From 2-02-FULL-66-14 sp964651335 (GTDB lineage Bacteria > Pseudomonadota > Gammaproteobacteria > Burkholderiales > SG8-39), in NCBI GenBank assembly GCA_964651335.1, contig CAZYVT010000093.1, positions 1 to 11,555 on the forward strand: a stretch of 11,555 bases of DNA. The letters run 5' to 3'. Made by a program: the position numbers and the translations under genes. This document shows positions 1 through 7,389 of this stretch, piece after piece. The notes beneath the pieces were generated by a model that ran no database searches, was not told where the DNA came from, and saw nothing but the letters and a program-made list of their open reading frames with translations. The first letter of the stretch is position 1; the number at the start of each line of letters is the position of its first letter.

Positions 1-27
1 TGCGTCTGCCGATTCCGCCATTCCGGC
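1..27 (-). tRNA. tRNA-Leu, 5' end only (cut by the left edge)
   Basis: Read on the minus strand from position 27 down to 1, the bases give acceptor strand GCCGGAA, then TG, then the D-arm GCGGAATCGGCAGACGC and a final A. This matches the start of class II leucine tRNAs: GCG of the D stem pairs with CGC, and the AATCGGCAGA loop carries the conserved GG. The anticodon, long variable arm and 3' half lie outside the window, so the isoacceptor cannot be named. The gene diverges from queA. Leucine identity rests on resemblance to E. coli leuZ/leuX-type 5' halves recalled from memory; another class II tRNA is less likely. Confidence 0.75.
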
Positions 28-42
28 CGCGGTTTGCCGAAT

Positions 43-48
43 TCTATA
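43..48 (-). promoter_or_regulatory. Candidate -10 box for the tRNA-Leu gene
   Basis: The minus strand reads TATAGA from 48 to 43. That predicts transcription starting near position 36 and a leader of about 9 nt before the mature tRNA 5' end, typical of bacterial tRNA genes. It overlaps the plus-strand TATAAT of queA. I see no good -35 box at 16-18 nt, so the call rests on position and the hexamer alone. Confidence 0.4.
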
Positions 49-50
49 AT
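45..50 (+). promoter_or_regulatory. Consensus -10 box (TATAAT) for queA
   Basis: A perfect TATAAT ends 8 nt before the queA ATG. With usual sigma-70 spacing, transcription would start near 57, giving an mRNA with almost no leader. The matching -35 region would fall at about 21-27, inside the 5' end of the tRNA-Leu gene, and shows only a weak match (TTCCGG). It would presumably drive queA-tgt. Confidence 0.55.
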
Positions 51-58
51 GGCCGCGG

Positions 59-1075
59 ATGAAGACCTCGGAGTTCGACTACGCGCTGCCCGAAGAGCTC
101 ATCGCCCAGCATCCCGCGCCGGAGCGCGGTGCGAGCCGGCTGCTGCATCTCGACGGCGCGAGCGGTGCGATCGAAGACCTGGCGTTCGCCGAGCTGCCGC
201 GCCTCGTCGGTCCTCGCGACGTCATCGTGCTCAATGACACGCGCGTCATCAAAGCGCGGCTTTTCGGACGCAAGAGCACCGGCGGCCGGATCGAGGTGTT
301 CGTGGAACGCATCATTTCAGAGTGCGAGGCGCTCGCCTTGATGCGCTCAGGCCATCGGCCGCACCCTGGATACGAGTTGGTCGTGGGCGACGGGGTCGGG
401 GTCGAAGTGCTCGCGCGCGAGGATGACCTCTACCGCGTGCGCTTTTCCGAGCCGGTTGCCGCGGTGCTCGAGCGCTGCGGCAACGTTCCGCTCCCGCCCT
501 ATATCCGCCACCCTGCTGAGGCACGTGATGCGGAGCGCTACCAGACCGTATTCGCCGAAAAGCCGGGCGCCGTGGCTGCGCCGACCGCGGGCCTGCATTT
601 TGACCACGCGATGCTCGAGCGCCTCGCGGACCAGGGCGCGTGCATCGCGCGCGTTACGCTGCACGTCGGTTCTGGCACTTTCCAGCCCGTGCGCAGCGAG
701 GAAGTCGAGAGCCACAAGATGCACAGCGAGCGCTACGAAGTTCCGCAGGCGACGGTCGATGCAATCGGCAAGGCGAGCGCCGCAGGCGGGCGCGTGCTCG
801 CAGTCGGCACCACCGCGCTGCGCGCGCTGGAATCCTGGGCGAAAACCGGCGCGCTCTCGGGAGAGACCGACCTCTTCATCTACCCGGGCTTTGCGTTTCG
901 CGTCGCGGACCGGCTGCTCACCAACTTTCACCTGCCGAAGTCGAGCCTGCTGATGCTCGCCGCCGCGTTCGGCCGGCTCGCGAACATTCGCCGCGCCTAT
1001 GCGCACGCGATCGCACAGCGATACCGCTTCTTCTCGTACGGCGACGCGATGCTGATCGAGAAAGGGCTGCCGTGA
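59..1075 (+). CDS. queA: S-adenosylmethionine:tRNA ribosyltransferase-isomerase
   Basis: QueA transfers and isomerises the ribosyl part of SAM onto 7-aminomethyl-7-deazaguanine already in tRNA position 34, giving epoxyqueuosine. The 338-residue product aligns end to end with E. coli QueA as I recall it. Landmarks are FDYALPEELIAQHPAPER near the N-terminus (6-23), NDTRVIKARLFGRK (59-72), PLPPYI (144-149), YQTVFAEKPGAVAAPTAGLHF (161-181), TLHVGSGTFQPVR (200-212), and the C-terminal TNFHLPKSSLLML (288-300) and YRFFSYGDAMLI (322-333). The start at 59 matches the family N-terminus (MKTSEFDY against E. coli MRVTDFSF), although no Shine-Dalgarno precedes it and a TATAAT box ends 8 nt upstream. Its stop overlaps the tgt start codon by 4 bp (GTGA), so the pair is probably translationally coupled. 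It is a cytoplasmic enzyme. Confidence 0.98.
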   Translation: MKTSEFDYALPEELIAQHPAPERGASRLLHLDGASGAIEDLAFAELPRLVGPRDVIVLNDTRVIKARLFGRKSTGGRIEVFVERIISECEALALMRSGHRPHPGYELVVGDGVGVEVLAREDDLYRVRFSEPVAAVLERCGNVPLPPYIRHPAEARDAERYQTVFAEKPGAVAAPTAGLHFDHAMLERLADQGACIARVTLHVGSGTFQPVRSEEVESHKMHSERYEVPQATVDAIGKASAAGGRVLAVGTTALRALESWAKTGALSGETDLFIYPGFAFRVADRLLTNFHLPKSSLLMLAAAFGRLANIRRAYAHAIAQRYRFFSYGDAMLIEKGLP

Positions 1076-2187
1076 AGTTCAGCGTCACGCACCGCGACGG
1101 CGCCGCGCGGCGCGGCAGGCTCGAGCTCGCGCACGGCATCGTGGACACTCCCGCATTCATGCCGGTCGGCACTTACGGTGCGGTAAAGGCGATGTCGCCT
1201 GCCGAGCTGCACGAGATCGGGACACAGATCGTGCTCGGCAACACCTTCCATCTGTGGCTGCGGCCGGGCCTCGAGGTGATCGGGAAACACGGCGGGCTGC
1301 ACCGATTCATGGGCTGGACAGGCCCCCTGCTCACCGACTCGGGCGGGTTCCAGGTGTTCAGCCTTGCCACGCTGAGGAAAGTATCCGAGGAGGGCGTGCG
1401 CTTCGCTTCTCCGATCAACGGCGACCGCCTGTTGCTCACGCCGGAAGAGTCGATGCGCATCCAGCGCGTTCTCGGTGCCGACATCGCGATGGTCTTCGAC
1501 CAATGCCTCGAGCATCCGGCGAACGGAGAGGAGACCGCGAGGTCGATGCGGCTTTCCCTGCGCTGGGCGGAACGTTCGAAGCGCGCGCACGAGGGCAATC
1601 CGAATGCGCTGTTCGGCATCGTTCAGGGCGGCATGTACGAGGAGCGGCGCGACGAATCGCTTGCCGGCCTCGCCGCGATCGGGTTCGACGGCTACGCGAT
1701 CGGCGGGCTTTCGGTCGGCGAGCCGGAGAAGGACCGGAGCCGGATCCTGGCACATTGCGCGCCGCGCCTGCCCGCGGACAAGCCGCGTTATCTCATGGGC
1801 ATGGGAACGCCCGAAGACATCGTCGATGCGGTTCAGGCGGGCATCGACCTGTTCGACTGTGTGCTGCCGACGAGAAACGCGCGCAACGGCTGGCTCTTCA
1901 CGCGCCGGGGCGACGTCAAGATCCGCAATGCCCGCTGGCGCGACTACGCGCGCCCACTGGACGAGACCTGCGGATGCTACGCGTGCCGGCACTTCACCTG
2001 CGCCTATCTGCATCACTTGCAGAAGGCGAACGAAATCCTCGGCGCACGCCTCAACACGATCCACAATCTGTATTACTACCTCGAGCTGATGCGCGAATTG
2101 CGCTTGGCGATCGAAGCCGGAACACTCGCGCAAACAGCCGCGCGCCTCCTGAAGGAGCGCTGCACCGTCCGTGAAGGCAATGGCTAG
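1072..2187 (+). CDS. tgt: Queuine/preQ1 tRNA-guanine transglycosylase
   Basis: TGT swaps guanine 34 of GUN-anticodon tRNAs for preQ1, the step before QueA, so queA and tgt encode consecutive steps. The product has 371 residues. Visible motifs: FMPVGTYGAVKAM (29-41), ILGNTFHL-type VLGNTFHLWLRPG (54-66), LTDSGGFQVFSL (87-98) with general Asp89, GGLSVGEP (211-218), FDCVLPTRNARNG (261-273) with nucleophile Asp262, and the zinc site C300-x-C302-x2-C305 plus H331. The GTG start at 1072 is chosen because VKFSVTHRDGAARRGRL matches the family N-terminus and AAAGGG (1061-1066) sits 5 nt upstream; the frame stays open further back into queA without homology. One oddity: the loop written FDECTPYP in E. 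coli reads FDQCLEHP here (142-149). Confidence 0.97.
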   Translation: MKFSVTHRDGAARRGRLELAHGIVDTPAFMPVGTYGAVKAMSPAELHEIGTQIVLGNTFHLWLRPGLEVIGKHGGLHRFMGWTGPLLTDSGGFQVFSLATLRKVSEEGVRFASPINGDRLLLTPEESMRIQRVLGADIAMVFDQCLEHPANGEETARSMRLSLRWAERSKRAHEGNPNALFGIVQGGMYEERRDESLAGLAAIGFDGYAIGGLSVGEPEKDRSRILAHCAPRLPADKPRYLMGMGTPEDIVDAVQAGIDLFDCVLPTRNARNGWLFTRRGDVKIRNARWRDYARPLDETCGCYACRHFTCAYLHHLQKANEILGARLNTIHNLYYYLELMRELRLAIEAGTLAQTAARLLKERCTVREGNG

Positions 2188-2189
2188 CG

Positions 2190-2195
2190 TATAAT
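2190..2195 (+). promoter_or_regulatory. Consensus -10 box (TATAAT) before yajC
   Basis: A perfect TATAAT lies 2 nt after the tgt stop in the 40-nt tgt-yajC spacer. Start of transcription would be near 2202, leaving a leader of about 26 nt that contains the yajC ribosome binding site. No convincing -35 box is seen 16-18 nt upstream, which would be inside tgt. If active, it would let yajC-secD-secF be expressed apart from queA-tgt. Confidence 0.5.
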
Positions 2196-2216
2196 TTCGC
2201 GCTTTTGCAGGCGCCC

Positions 2217-2222
2217 GAGGAG
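2217..2222 (+). promoter_or_regulatory. Ribosome binding site of yajC
   Basis: GAGGAG ends 5 nt before the GTG at 2228. It supports that GTG as the start, even though the next codon TTG could also initiate. It is the clearest Shine-Dalgarno in the window, in contrast to queA and purB, which have none. Confidence 0.7.
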
Positions 2223-2227
2223 TCCCC

Positions 2228-2560
2228 GTGTTGATCCGCTCAGCGTTCGCGCAGGCTGCAGGCGGCGCGCCGTCCGGCGATGCCGGCCTGATCGGTTTCC
2301 TGCCGATCATCCTGATGTTCGTGCTGCTGTACTTCCTGATGATCCGGCCGCAGATGAAGCGCGCCAAGGAAACGAAACAGATGATCGAGGCGCTGCAGAA
2401 GGGCGACGAAGTGATCGCCGCGGGCGGCGTCGTCGGCCGGATCACCCGGATGGGAGACGCCTACATTTCGCTCGAAATCGCCTCGGACACCGAGATCACG
2501 GTGCAGAAAGCGGCGGTGCAGACGCTGCTGCCCAAGGGCACGATCAAGTCGATCCAGTAA
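2228..2560 (+). CDS. yajC: Sec translocon accessory subunit YajC
   Basis: YajC is a small single-span inner-membrane protein that copurifies with SecDF. The 110-residue product has a short, small-residue-rich N-terminus, one hydrophobic segment at about 21-39 (LIGFLPIILMFVLLYFLMI), the family signature RPQMKRAKE just after it (40-48), and a cytoplasmic domain with LQKGDEVIAAGGVVGRI (56-72). Length and layout are normal for the family. Start is GTG with a good Shine-Dalgarno. The stop codon TAA is followed directly by the GTG of secD with no spacer, so secD translation probably depends on ribosomes finishing yajC. Confidence 0.96.
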   Translation: MLIRSAFAQAAGGAPSGDAGLIGFLPIILMFVLLYFLMIRPQMKRAKETKQMIEALQKGDEVIAAGGVVGRITRMGDAYISLEIASDTEITVQKAAVQTLLPKGTIKSIQ

Positions 2561-4417
2561 GTGAACCGTTTCCCGGTCTGGAAAAACGCGCTGATCGCGA
2601 TCGCGATCGTAGTCGCGTTCCTGTACACGCTGCCGAATTTCTTCGGCGAATCGCCCGCGGTCCAGGTCTCGAGCCTCAAGGCGACCGTCAAAGTGGACAC
2701 GGCGCTCATGGGCCGCGTCGAAGCCGCGTTGAACGGCGCGGGTCTGCCCTACACCGGAGCGCTGCTCGATTCCAACAGCGTGCGCGTGCGCTTCGGCGAC
2801 ACCGACACGCAGCTCAAGGCGCGCGACCTGGTGGAAAAGGCGCTCAATCCCGACGCCTCGAACCCGGCCTATGTGGTGGCGCTGAATCTGCTCTCGGCAT
2901 CGCCCGGCTGGCTCACGGCGATCCATGCGCTGCCGATGTATCTCGGTCTCGATCTGCGCGGCGGAGTGCATTTCCTGCTCCAGGTGGACATGCAGGCCGC
3001 GCTCTCCAAGCGCCTGGAGAGCCTCGCCGGCGACATCCGCACGCACCTTCGGGACAAGAGCGTGCGTCACGCCGGGATCCAGCGCGAGGGCCAGACGCTG
3101 CGGGTGCGGTTTCGCGAAAGCGCGGCGCGCGACAAGGGTCGCGAGGCGATCGGCGCCAACTTCCCCGATCTGGCGCTTGCCGAGCGCGGCGAAGGCGAGG
3201 AACTGCTTCTCGTGGCGTCGCTCAAGCCCGAGGCGATCAAGCGCACGCAGGAATACGCGCTCAAGCAGAACATCACGACGCTGCACAACCGGATCAACGA
3301 ACTGGGCGTCGCCGAGCCCGTGATCCAGCAGCAGGGAGCGGACCGGGTCGTGGTTCAGCTTCCCGGCGTGCAGGACACTGCGAAGGCGAAAGACATTCTC
3401 GGCCGCACCGCGACCCTCGAAGTGCGCATGGTGGACGAGGAAAAGATGACGCCGGACATCCTAGCCGCCGCGGCGCGGGGAGAAGTGCCCTTCGGCACCG
3501 AGTTCTACGTCGAGCGCAACGGCCAGCCGCTGCTGGTGAAGAAGGCCGTCGTGCTCACCGGCGACCGGCTCACCGACGCGCAGCCGGGGTTCGACAACCA
3601 GACCAACGAGCCGGCCGTGCACCTGCGCCTCGATGGCCAGGGGGCGCGCATCTTCCAGGAGGTAACGCGCGAGAGCGTCGGCAAGCGGATGGCGATTCTG
3701 CTGATCGAGAAGGGCAAGGGCGAGGTGATCACGGCGCCGGTGATCCGCACCGAGATCCCGGGCGGCCGGGTGCAGATCTCGGGCCGAATGACGACTACGG
3801 AAGCGAGCGACACCGCGCTGCTGCTGCGCGCGGGGTCGCTCGCCGCCCCGATGGAGATCGTGGAGGAGCGCACCGTCGGCCCCTCGCTCGGCAAGGAGAA
3901 CATCGAAAAAGGCTTCAATTCGACGCGCTGGGGTTTCCTCGCGATCGTCGTGTTCATGTCGATCTACTACGTGCTCTTCGGCGTGGTTTCCTCGGTCGCG
4001 CTGGGGGTGAACCTGCTGTTCCTCGTTGCGGTGCTGTCGATGCTGCAGGCGACGTTGACGCTCCCCGGCATCGCCGCCATCGCGCTCACGCTCGGCATGG
4101 CGATCGATGCCAACGTACTCATCAACGAGCGCATCCGGGAGGAGGTCCGCGGCGGGCAGACGCCGCAGGCGGCGATCGCCGCCGGCTACGAGCGGGCCTG
4201 GAACACGATTTTCGACTCGAACGCCACGACGCTGATCGTCGGCGTGGCGCTGCTGATGGTTCCCGGTGCCGTACGTGGCTTCGCCGTGGTGCACTGCTTC
4301 GGAATTCTGACTTCGATGTTCTCCGCCGTCGTGGTGTCGCGCGGGATCGTGAACCTGCTGTACGGGCACCGGCGCAGGGTGCAGCACCTCTCGATCGGCG
4401 ATACCGCCTGGAAATGA
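2561..4417 (+). CDS. secD: Protein translocase subunit SecD
   Basis: SecD works with SecF in the inner membrane, using the proton gradient to pull secreted proteins out on the periplasmic side after SecA/SecYEG translocation. The product has 618 residues (E. coli about 615). It shows TM1 at about 9-27, the family motif LGLDLRGGVHFLLQVDM (128-144), a large periplasmic region with LHNRINELGVAEPVIQQQG (241-259) and GRTATLEVR (281-289), and then five C-terminal membrane segments at about 456-474, 480-498, 502-523, 555-571 and 577-600. TM4 carries GMAIDANVLINERIREE (512-528); Asp516 corresponds to the proton-relay Asp519 of E. coli. The GTG start at 2561 abuts the yajC stop, and VNRFPVWKNALI fits the family N-terminus. 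No defect is seen. Confidence 0.98.
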   Translation: MNRFPVWKNALIAIAIVVAFLYTLPNFFGESPAVQVSSLKATVKVDTALMGRVEAALNGAGLPYTGALLDSNSVRVRFGDTDTQLKARDLVEKALNPDASNPAYVVALNLLSASPGWLTAIHALPMYLGLDLRGGVHFLLQVDMQAALSKRLESLAGDIRTHLRDKSVRHAGIQREGQTLRVRFRESAARDKGREAIGANFPDLALAERGEGEELLLVASLKPEAIKRTQEYALKQNITTLHNRINELGVAEPVIQQQGADRVVVQLPGVQDTAKAKDILGRTATLEVRMVDEEKMTPDILAAAARGEVPFGTEFYVERNGQPLLVKKAVVLTGDRLTDAQPGFDNQTNEPAVHLRLDGQGARIFQEVTRESVGKRMAILLIEKGKGEVITAPVIRTEIPGGRVQISGRMTTTEASDTALLLRAGSLAAPMEIVEERTVGPSLGKENIEKGFNSTRWGFLAIVVFMSIYYVLFGVVSSVALGVNLLFLVAVLSMLQATLTLPGIAAIALTLGMAIDANVLINERIREEVRGGQTPQAAIAAGYERAWNTIFDSNATTLIVGVALLMVPGAVRGFAVVHCFGILTSMFSAVVVSRGIVNLLYGHRRRVQHLSIGDTAWK

Positions 4418-4425
4418 GCTGAACG

Positions 4426-5367
4426 ATGGAATTCTTCAAGATCCGCCGCGTCATTCCGTTCATGCGGCATGCGCTCGTCTTCAACGTGATCTCGCTCATC
4501 ACGTTCCTGCTCGCAGTCGTCTTTCTTGCCACCCAGGGGCTCAATTTCTCGGTCGAGTTCACCGGCGGAACGCTGATGGAAATCAACTACAAGGACAGCG
4601 CCGATGCGCAGAACATCCGCGAGATCCTGGAAAAGGCGGGGCTCAAGGTCGAAGTGCAGAACTTCGGCTCGTCGCGCGACATCCTGCTGCGCATGCCGAT
4701 CGCGAAGGATCAGTCCTCCTCGGCCCTGTCGCAGAAGGTGCTCGACCTGCTGCAGGCGCAGGACAAGACCGCGGAACTGCGCCGGGTCGAGTTCGTCGGA
4801 CCGCAGGTCGGCGCGGAGCTTGCCGAGTACGGCGCGATCGCCCTGCTGGTGGTCGCGGTGCTGATCGTGCTCTATCTGTGGATGCGCTTCGAGTGGCGCT
4901 TCGGGCTCTCCGCGATCATCGCCAACCTGCACGACGTGGTGATCATCCTGGGCTTCTTCGCCTTCTTCCAGTGGGAATTCTCGCTGCCGGTGCTGGCCGC
5001 GGTGCTCGCGGTGCTCGGCTACTCGGTGAACGAGTCGGTGGTCGTCTTCGACCGGGTGCGCGAGAACTTCAGGAAGATGAGAAAGGCCACCACCCCCGAG
5101 GTCATCGACTCCGCGATCACGGGCGTGATTTCGCGCACCATCATCACGCACCTGTGCACGCAGATGATGGTCACGACGATGCTCGTCTTCGGCGGCCCGG
5201 CGCTGCACTACTTCGCGCTCGCGCTGACGATCGGAATTCTGTTCGGAATCTACTCCGCGGTGCTGGTGGCGAGCCCGCTGCTCATGTGGCTCGGGGTGAA
5301 GCGCGATCAGTTCGTGCGCCCGCCGAAGAAGGACCGGCGGGACGAGCACGAAGGCGCCGTCGTCTGA
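4426..5367 (+). CDS. secF: Protein translocase subunit SecF
   Basis: SecF is the partner of SecD in the proton-driven SecDF complex. The product has 313 residues. TM1 lies at about 17-36, followed by NFSVEFTGGTLMEI (40-53), a short periplasmic domain, and five more membrane segments from about 137 on. TM4 ends in GYSVNESVVVFDRVRENFR (198-216); Glu203 stands where E. coli has Asp213, so the acid is kept. Arg237 in ISRTIITH fits E. coli Arg247. The start follows the secD stop by 8 nt. The C-terminus is charged (PPKKDRRDEHEG) and presumably cytoplasmic. Its stop lies 4 nt from the stop of the converging minus-strand gene. Confidence 0.98.
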   Translation: MEFFKIRRVIPFMRHALVFNVISLITFLLAVVFLATQGLNFSVEFTGGTLMEINYKDSADAQNIREILEKAGLKVEVQNFGSSRDILLRMPIAKDQSSSALSQKVLDLLQAQDKTAELRRVEFVGPQVGAELAEYGAIALLVVAVLIVLYLWMRFEWRFGLSAIIANLHDVVIILGFFAFFQWEFSLPVLAAVLAVLGYSVNESVVVFDRVRENFRKMRKATTPEVIDSAITGVISRTIITHLCTQMMVTTMLVFGGPALHYFALALTIGILFGIYSAVLVASPLLMWLGVKRDQFVRPPKKDRRDEHEGAVV

Positions 5368-5371
5368 CCGT

Positions 5372-7381
5372 TCATTTCAGGATCTGCACCAGGTTGCTGT
5401 AGTCGTCGGTCCAGGTGTGCCAGTCGGCGCGCTCCTCGGGCTTCTCGGGCTCGAGCGCGTCGATTTCGCCGCGCTCGAGCGCCTTCGGGTCGCGCGACAG
5501 CAGCACCCAGTCGCTTTGCGTGCGATCGCTTTCTTCGCTCTCCTTTTCGTAGACCACCGTGGCATGCACGCCGTGCTCCTGCGCGAGGCGCGCAACCACC
5601 GGGACCAGATCCAGAAACCGGTTCGAGACGTGAAACGCGACGATGCCGTCCGGCTTCAGGTGCCGCAGGTACACGCCGAGCGCCTCCCGGGTGACGAGAT
5701 GCACCGGAATCGAATCGCTCGAGAAGGCGTCCACCGCGAGCAGATCGAAGCCCTGCAGCGCCTCGCGCTCGAGATTGAGGCGGGCGTCGCCGAGAGCGAT
5801 TTCGACCGTGGCATCGCAGTCCGAGAGGTAGGTGAATTCGCGCCGTGCCGCCTCGACCACCTGCGGGTTGATGTCGTAGAAGCGGTAGACGTCCCCCTTG
5901 CGTCCGTAGGCAGCCAGGGTGCCCGCGCCCAGGCCGATCACGCCCACCCGGATCGACGCCCGATCGCGCAGCGACAACAGGGCCGCACCCACGCCCGAGG
6001 TGGGCTGGTAGTACGTCGTCGCATCGCGGCGGCGCGAGGCGTGCATGTGCTGCTCGCCGTGCATGATCACGCCGTGGAGCAGCCGCCGCAGGTGGTCCTC
6101 CGCGCCCGCGGTGCCGTATTCCTTCACCCGCAGCACGCCATAGAAATTGCGCGACGCGGCACGCACGTCCTTCTGGTAGCGGACGCCGTCGTACACCGCG
6201 CACCCCGTGACCGCGGCGAGCAGCGCGATGCTTGCGAAACGCGCAACGACATGCACGCCGGAGAAATGCACCGCGGCGAGGAGCGCCAGCGCAACGAGCG
6301 CCAGGCCGAGCTCGTAGTAGCCGTCGAAGACGAGCGGCGCCGCCACCGCGACCAGAAATCCGCCGAGCGCGCCGCCCGCCGAAATCGCGAGGTAAAAGCC
6401 GGTGAGCCAGCGCGCAGGCGGCCGCGAGCGGTACAGTTCGCCATGGCAGAAGAGGCACGCCACGAACAGTCCGGAAAGATAGATCCCGAGCTGCAGCCCG
6501 AGTTCGAACTGGTAGTCGGTGTCCACCAGCAGCCAGGCCATGGCGCCGATCCACGCCAGCACGAAGCTCCAGGCCACCGGCCTGCGGTACAGGCCCCGGC
6601 CCTCGAACGCGAGGATGAACGTGAGCAGGTACAGCGTGAGCGGCGCAAGCCAGAGAAGCGGTATCGAGGCGATGTTCTGCGTGATGTGATTGGTGACCGC
6701 AAGCAGCATCACCGATCCGGTCGCCGATAGCGCGAGCCAGCGCAGAACGTCGGAGCGCGACGGCGGCGGACCGGCGTTCTCGGTCGGCGCTGCGCGGCTT
6801 GCCGCGGTCCGCGCCGCCGCCCATGCCAATCCCGCACACAGCAAGCCGAACGTCGCGAACATCGCCGACCAGATCGTCACCTGGAGCTGCGTGCCGAAAT
6901 ACGGCTCCACCACCAGCGGATAGCCGGCGAGCGCGAGAAGCGAGGCGAAATTGGAGACTGCAAACAGGCGATACGGGTTCGCCCCCGGCCGGGCGCGCGC
7001 GAACCAGGCCTGAGCGAGCGGACTGGTGGAGGCGAGCAGGAAGTAGGGCAGCCCCACCGCAGCAGTCAGCAGCAGCAGGATGTGGCGAATCGGTTCTTCG
7101 CCGCCCTGCGGCTTCCAGCTCTCGCCGGGCGCGATCGGCAGCAGCGCAACCGCTGCCGCGAGAAGCGCGGCGTGCAGGACGGCTTGCGCTCGCGGCGCAA
7201 GCTTCGCTTCGCTTGCGTGGGCATAGGCGTATCCGGCGAGCAGCATGGATTGGAAAAACAGCATGCAGGTCGTCCACACCGCCGCGGTGCCGCCGAACCA
7301 CGGCAGGATCAGCCGCGCGATCAGCGGCTGCACCAGGAAAAGCAGAAATGAGGAAAGGAAGATCGTCGCCGCGTACACCAT
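5372..7381 (-). CDS. Membrane protein with C-terminal spermidine-synthase-like domain (fused MFS/spermidine synthase family)
   Basis: The 669-residue product has two parts. Residues 1 to about 400 form many hydrophobic segments (for example 6-24, 36-52, 68-83, 99-117, 213-230, 240-259, 269-286, 297-312, 327-348, 358-373, 381-396), like the transporter-type half of proteins usually annotated fused MFS/spermidine synthase. Residues about 430-669 look like a spermidine-synthase-type methyltransferase fold: VGVIGLGAGTLAAYG (479-493), an acidic strand end in YDINP (502-506), GDARL (531-535), and DAFSSDSIPVHLVT (551-564) where true spermidine synthases have their catalytic Asp loop. It ends WTDDYSNLVQILK, typical of this fused family. 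The substrate is unknown; polyamine synthesis should not be assumed. The start at 7381 lies 8 nt after the purB stop, so it is probably cotranscribed with purB. No strong Shine-Dalgarno is seen. The frame stays open upstream to 7681, but that part overlaps purB and is Arg/Ala-rich. Confidence 0.9.
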   Translation of the reverse strand: MVYAATIFLSSFLLFLVQPLIARLILPWFGGTAAVWTTCMLFFQSMLLAGYAYAHASEAKLAPRAQAVLHAALLAAAVALLPIAPGESWKPQGGEEPIRHILLLLTAAVGLPYFLLASTSPLAQAWFARARPGANPYRLFAVSNFASLLALAGYPLVVEPYFGTQLQVTIWSAMFATFGLLCAGLAWAAARTAASRAAPTENAGPPPSRSDVLRWLALSATGSVMLLAVTNHITQNIASIPLLWLAPLTLYLLTFILAFEGRGLYRRPVAWSFVLAWIGAMAWLLVDTDYQFELGLQLGIYLSGLFVACLFCHGELYRSRPPARWLTGFYLAISAGGALGGFLVAVAAPLVFDGYYELGLALVALALLAAVHFSGVHVVARFASIALLAAVTGCAVYDGVRYQKDVRAASRNFYGVLRVKEYGTAGAEDHLRRLLHGVIMHGEQHMHASRRRDATTYYQPTSGVGAALLSLRDRASIRVGVIGLGAGTLAAYGRKGDVYRFYDINPQVVEAARREFTYLSDCDATVEIALGDARLNLEREALQGFDLLAVDAFSSDSIPVHLVTREALGVYLRHLKPDGIVAFHVSNRFLDLVPVVARLAQEHGVHATVVYEKESEESDRTQSDWVLLSRDPKALERGEIDALEPEKPEERADWHTWTDDYSNLVQILK

Positions 7382-7389
7382 CGGCGACT

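Larger units (their letters stand above)
25..58. repeat. Direct repeat GGCCGCGG flanking the divergent promoter
   Basis: GGCCGCGG occurs at 25-32 and again at 51-58, with 18 nt between. Its inner CCGCGG is self-complementary, so the two copies are also partly inverted relative to each other. The first copy overlaps the tRNA 5' end; the second abuts the queA ATG. The -10 boxes lie between them. A regulator site is possible; chance in GC-rich DNA is also plausible. Confidence 0.5.

Noticed and set aside
997..2445. Long minus-strand open frame of 482 codons opposite tgt/yajC
   Set aside because: Antisense to clearly homologous queA, tgt and yajC; Arg/Ala/His-rich with no domain pattern. Typical of high-GC codon use.
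2593..2609. GATCGC tandem repeat
   Set aside because: Encodes alternating Ile-Ala in the first membrane segment of SecD; explained by codon choice.
2240..3286. Minus-strand open frame opposite yajC/secD
   Set aside because: Shadow of secD: Arg/Val/Asp-rich low-information protein with no motif; the same holds for 3461-4387 and 4186-5349.
5417..6730. Plus-strand open frame of 437 codons opposite the membrane protein gene
   Set aside because: Composition is Arg/Glu/Ala-rich and mirrors the opposite gene; no start signal or recognisable domain.
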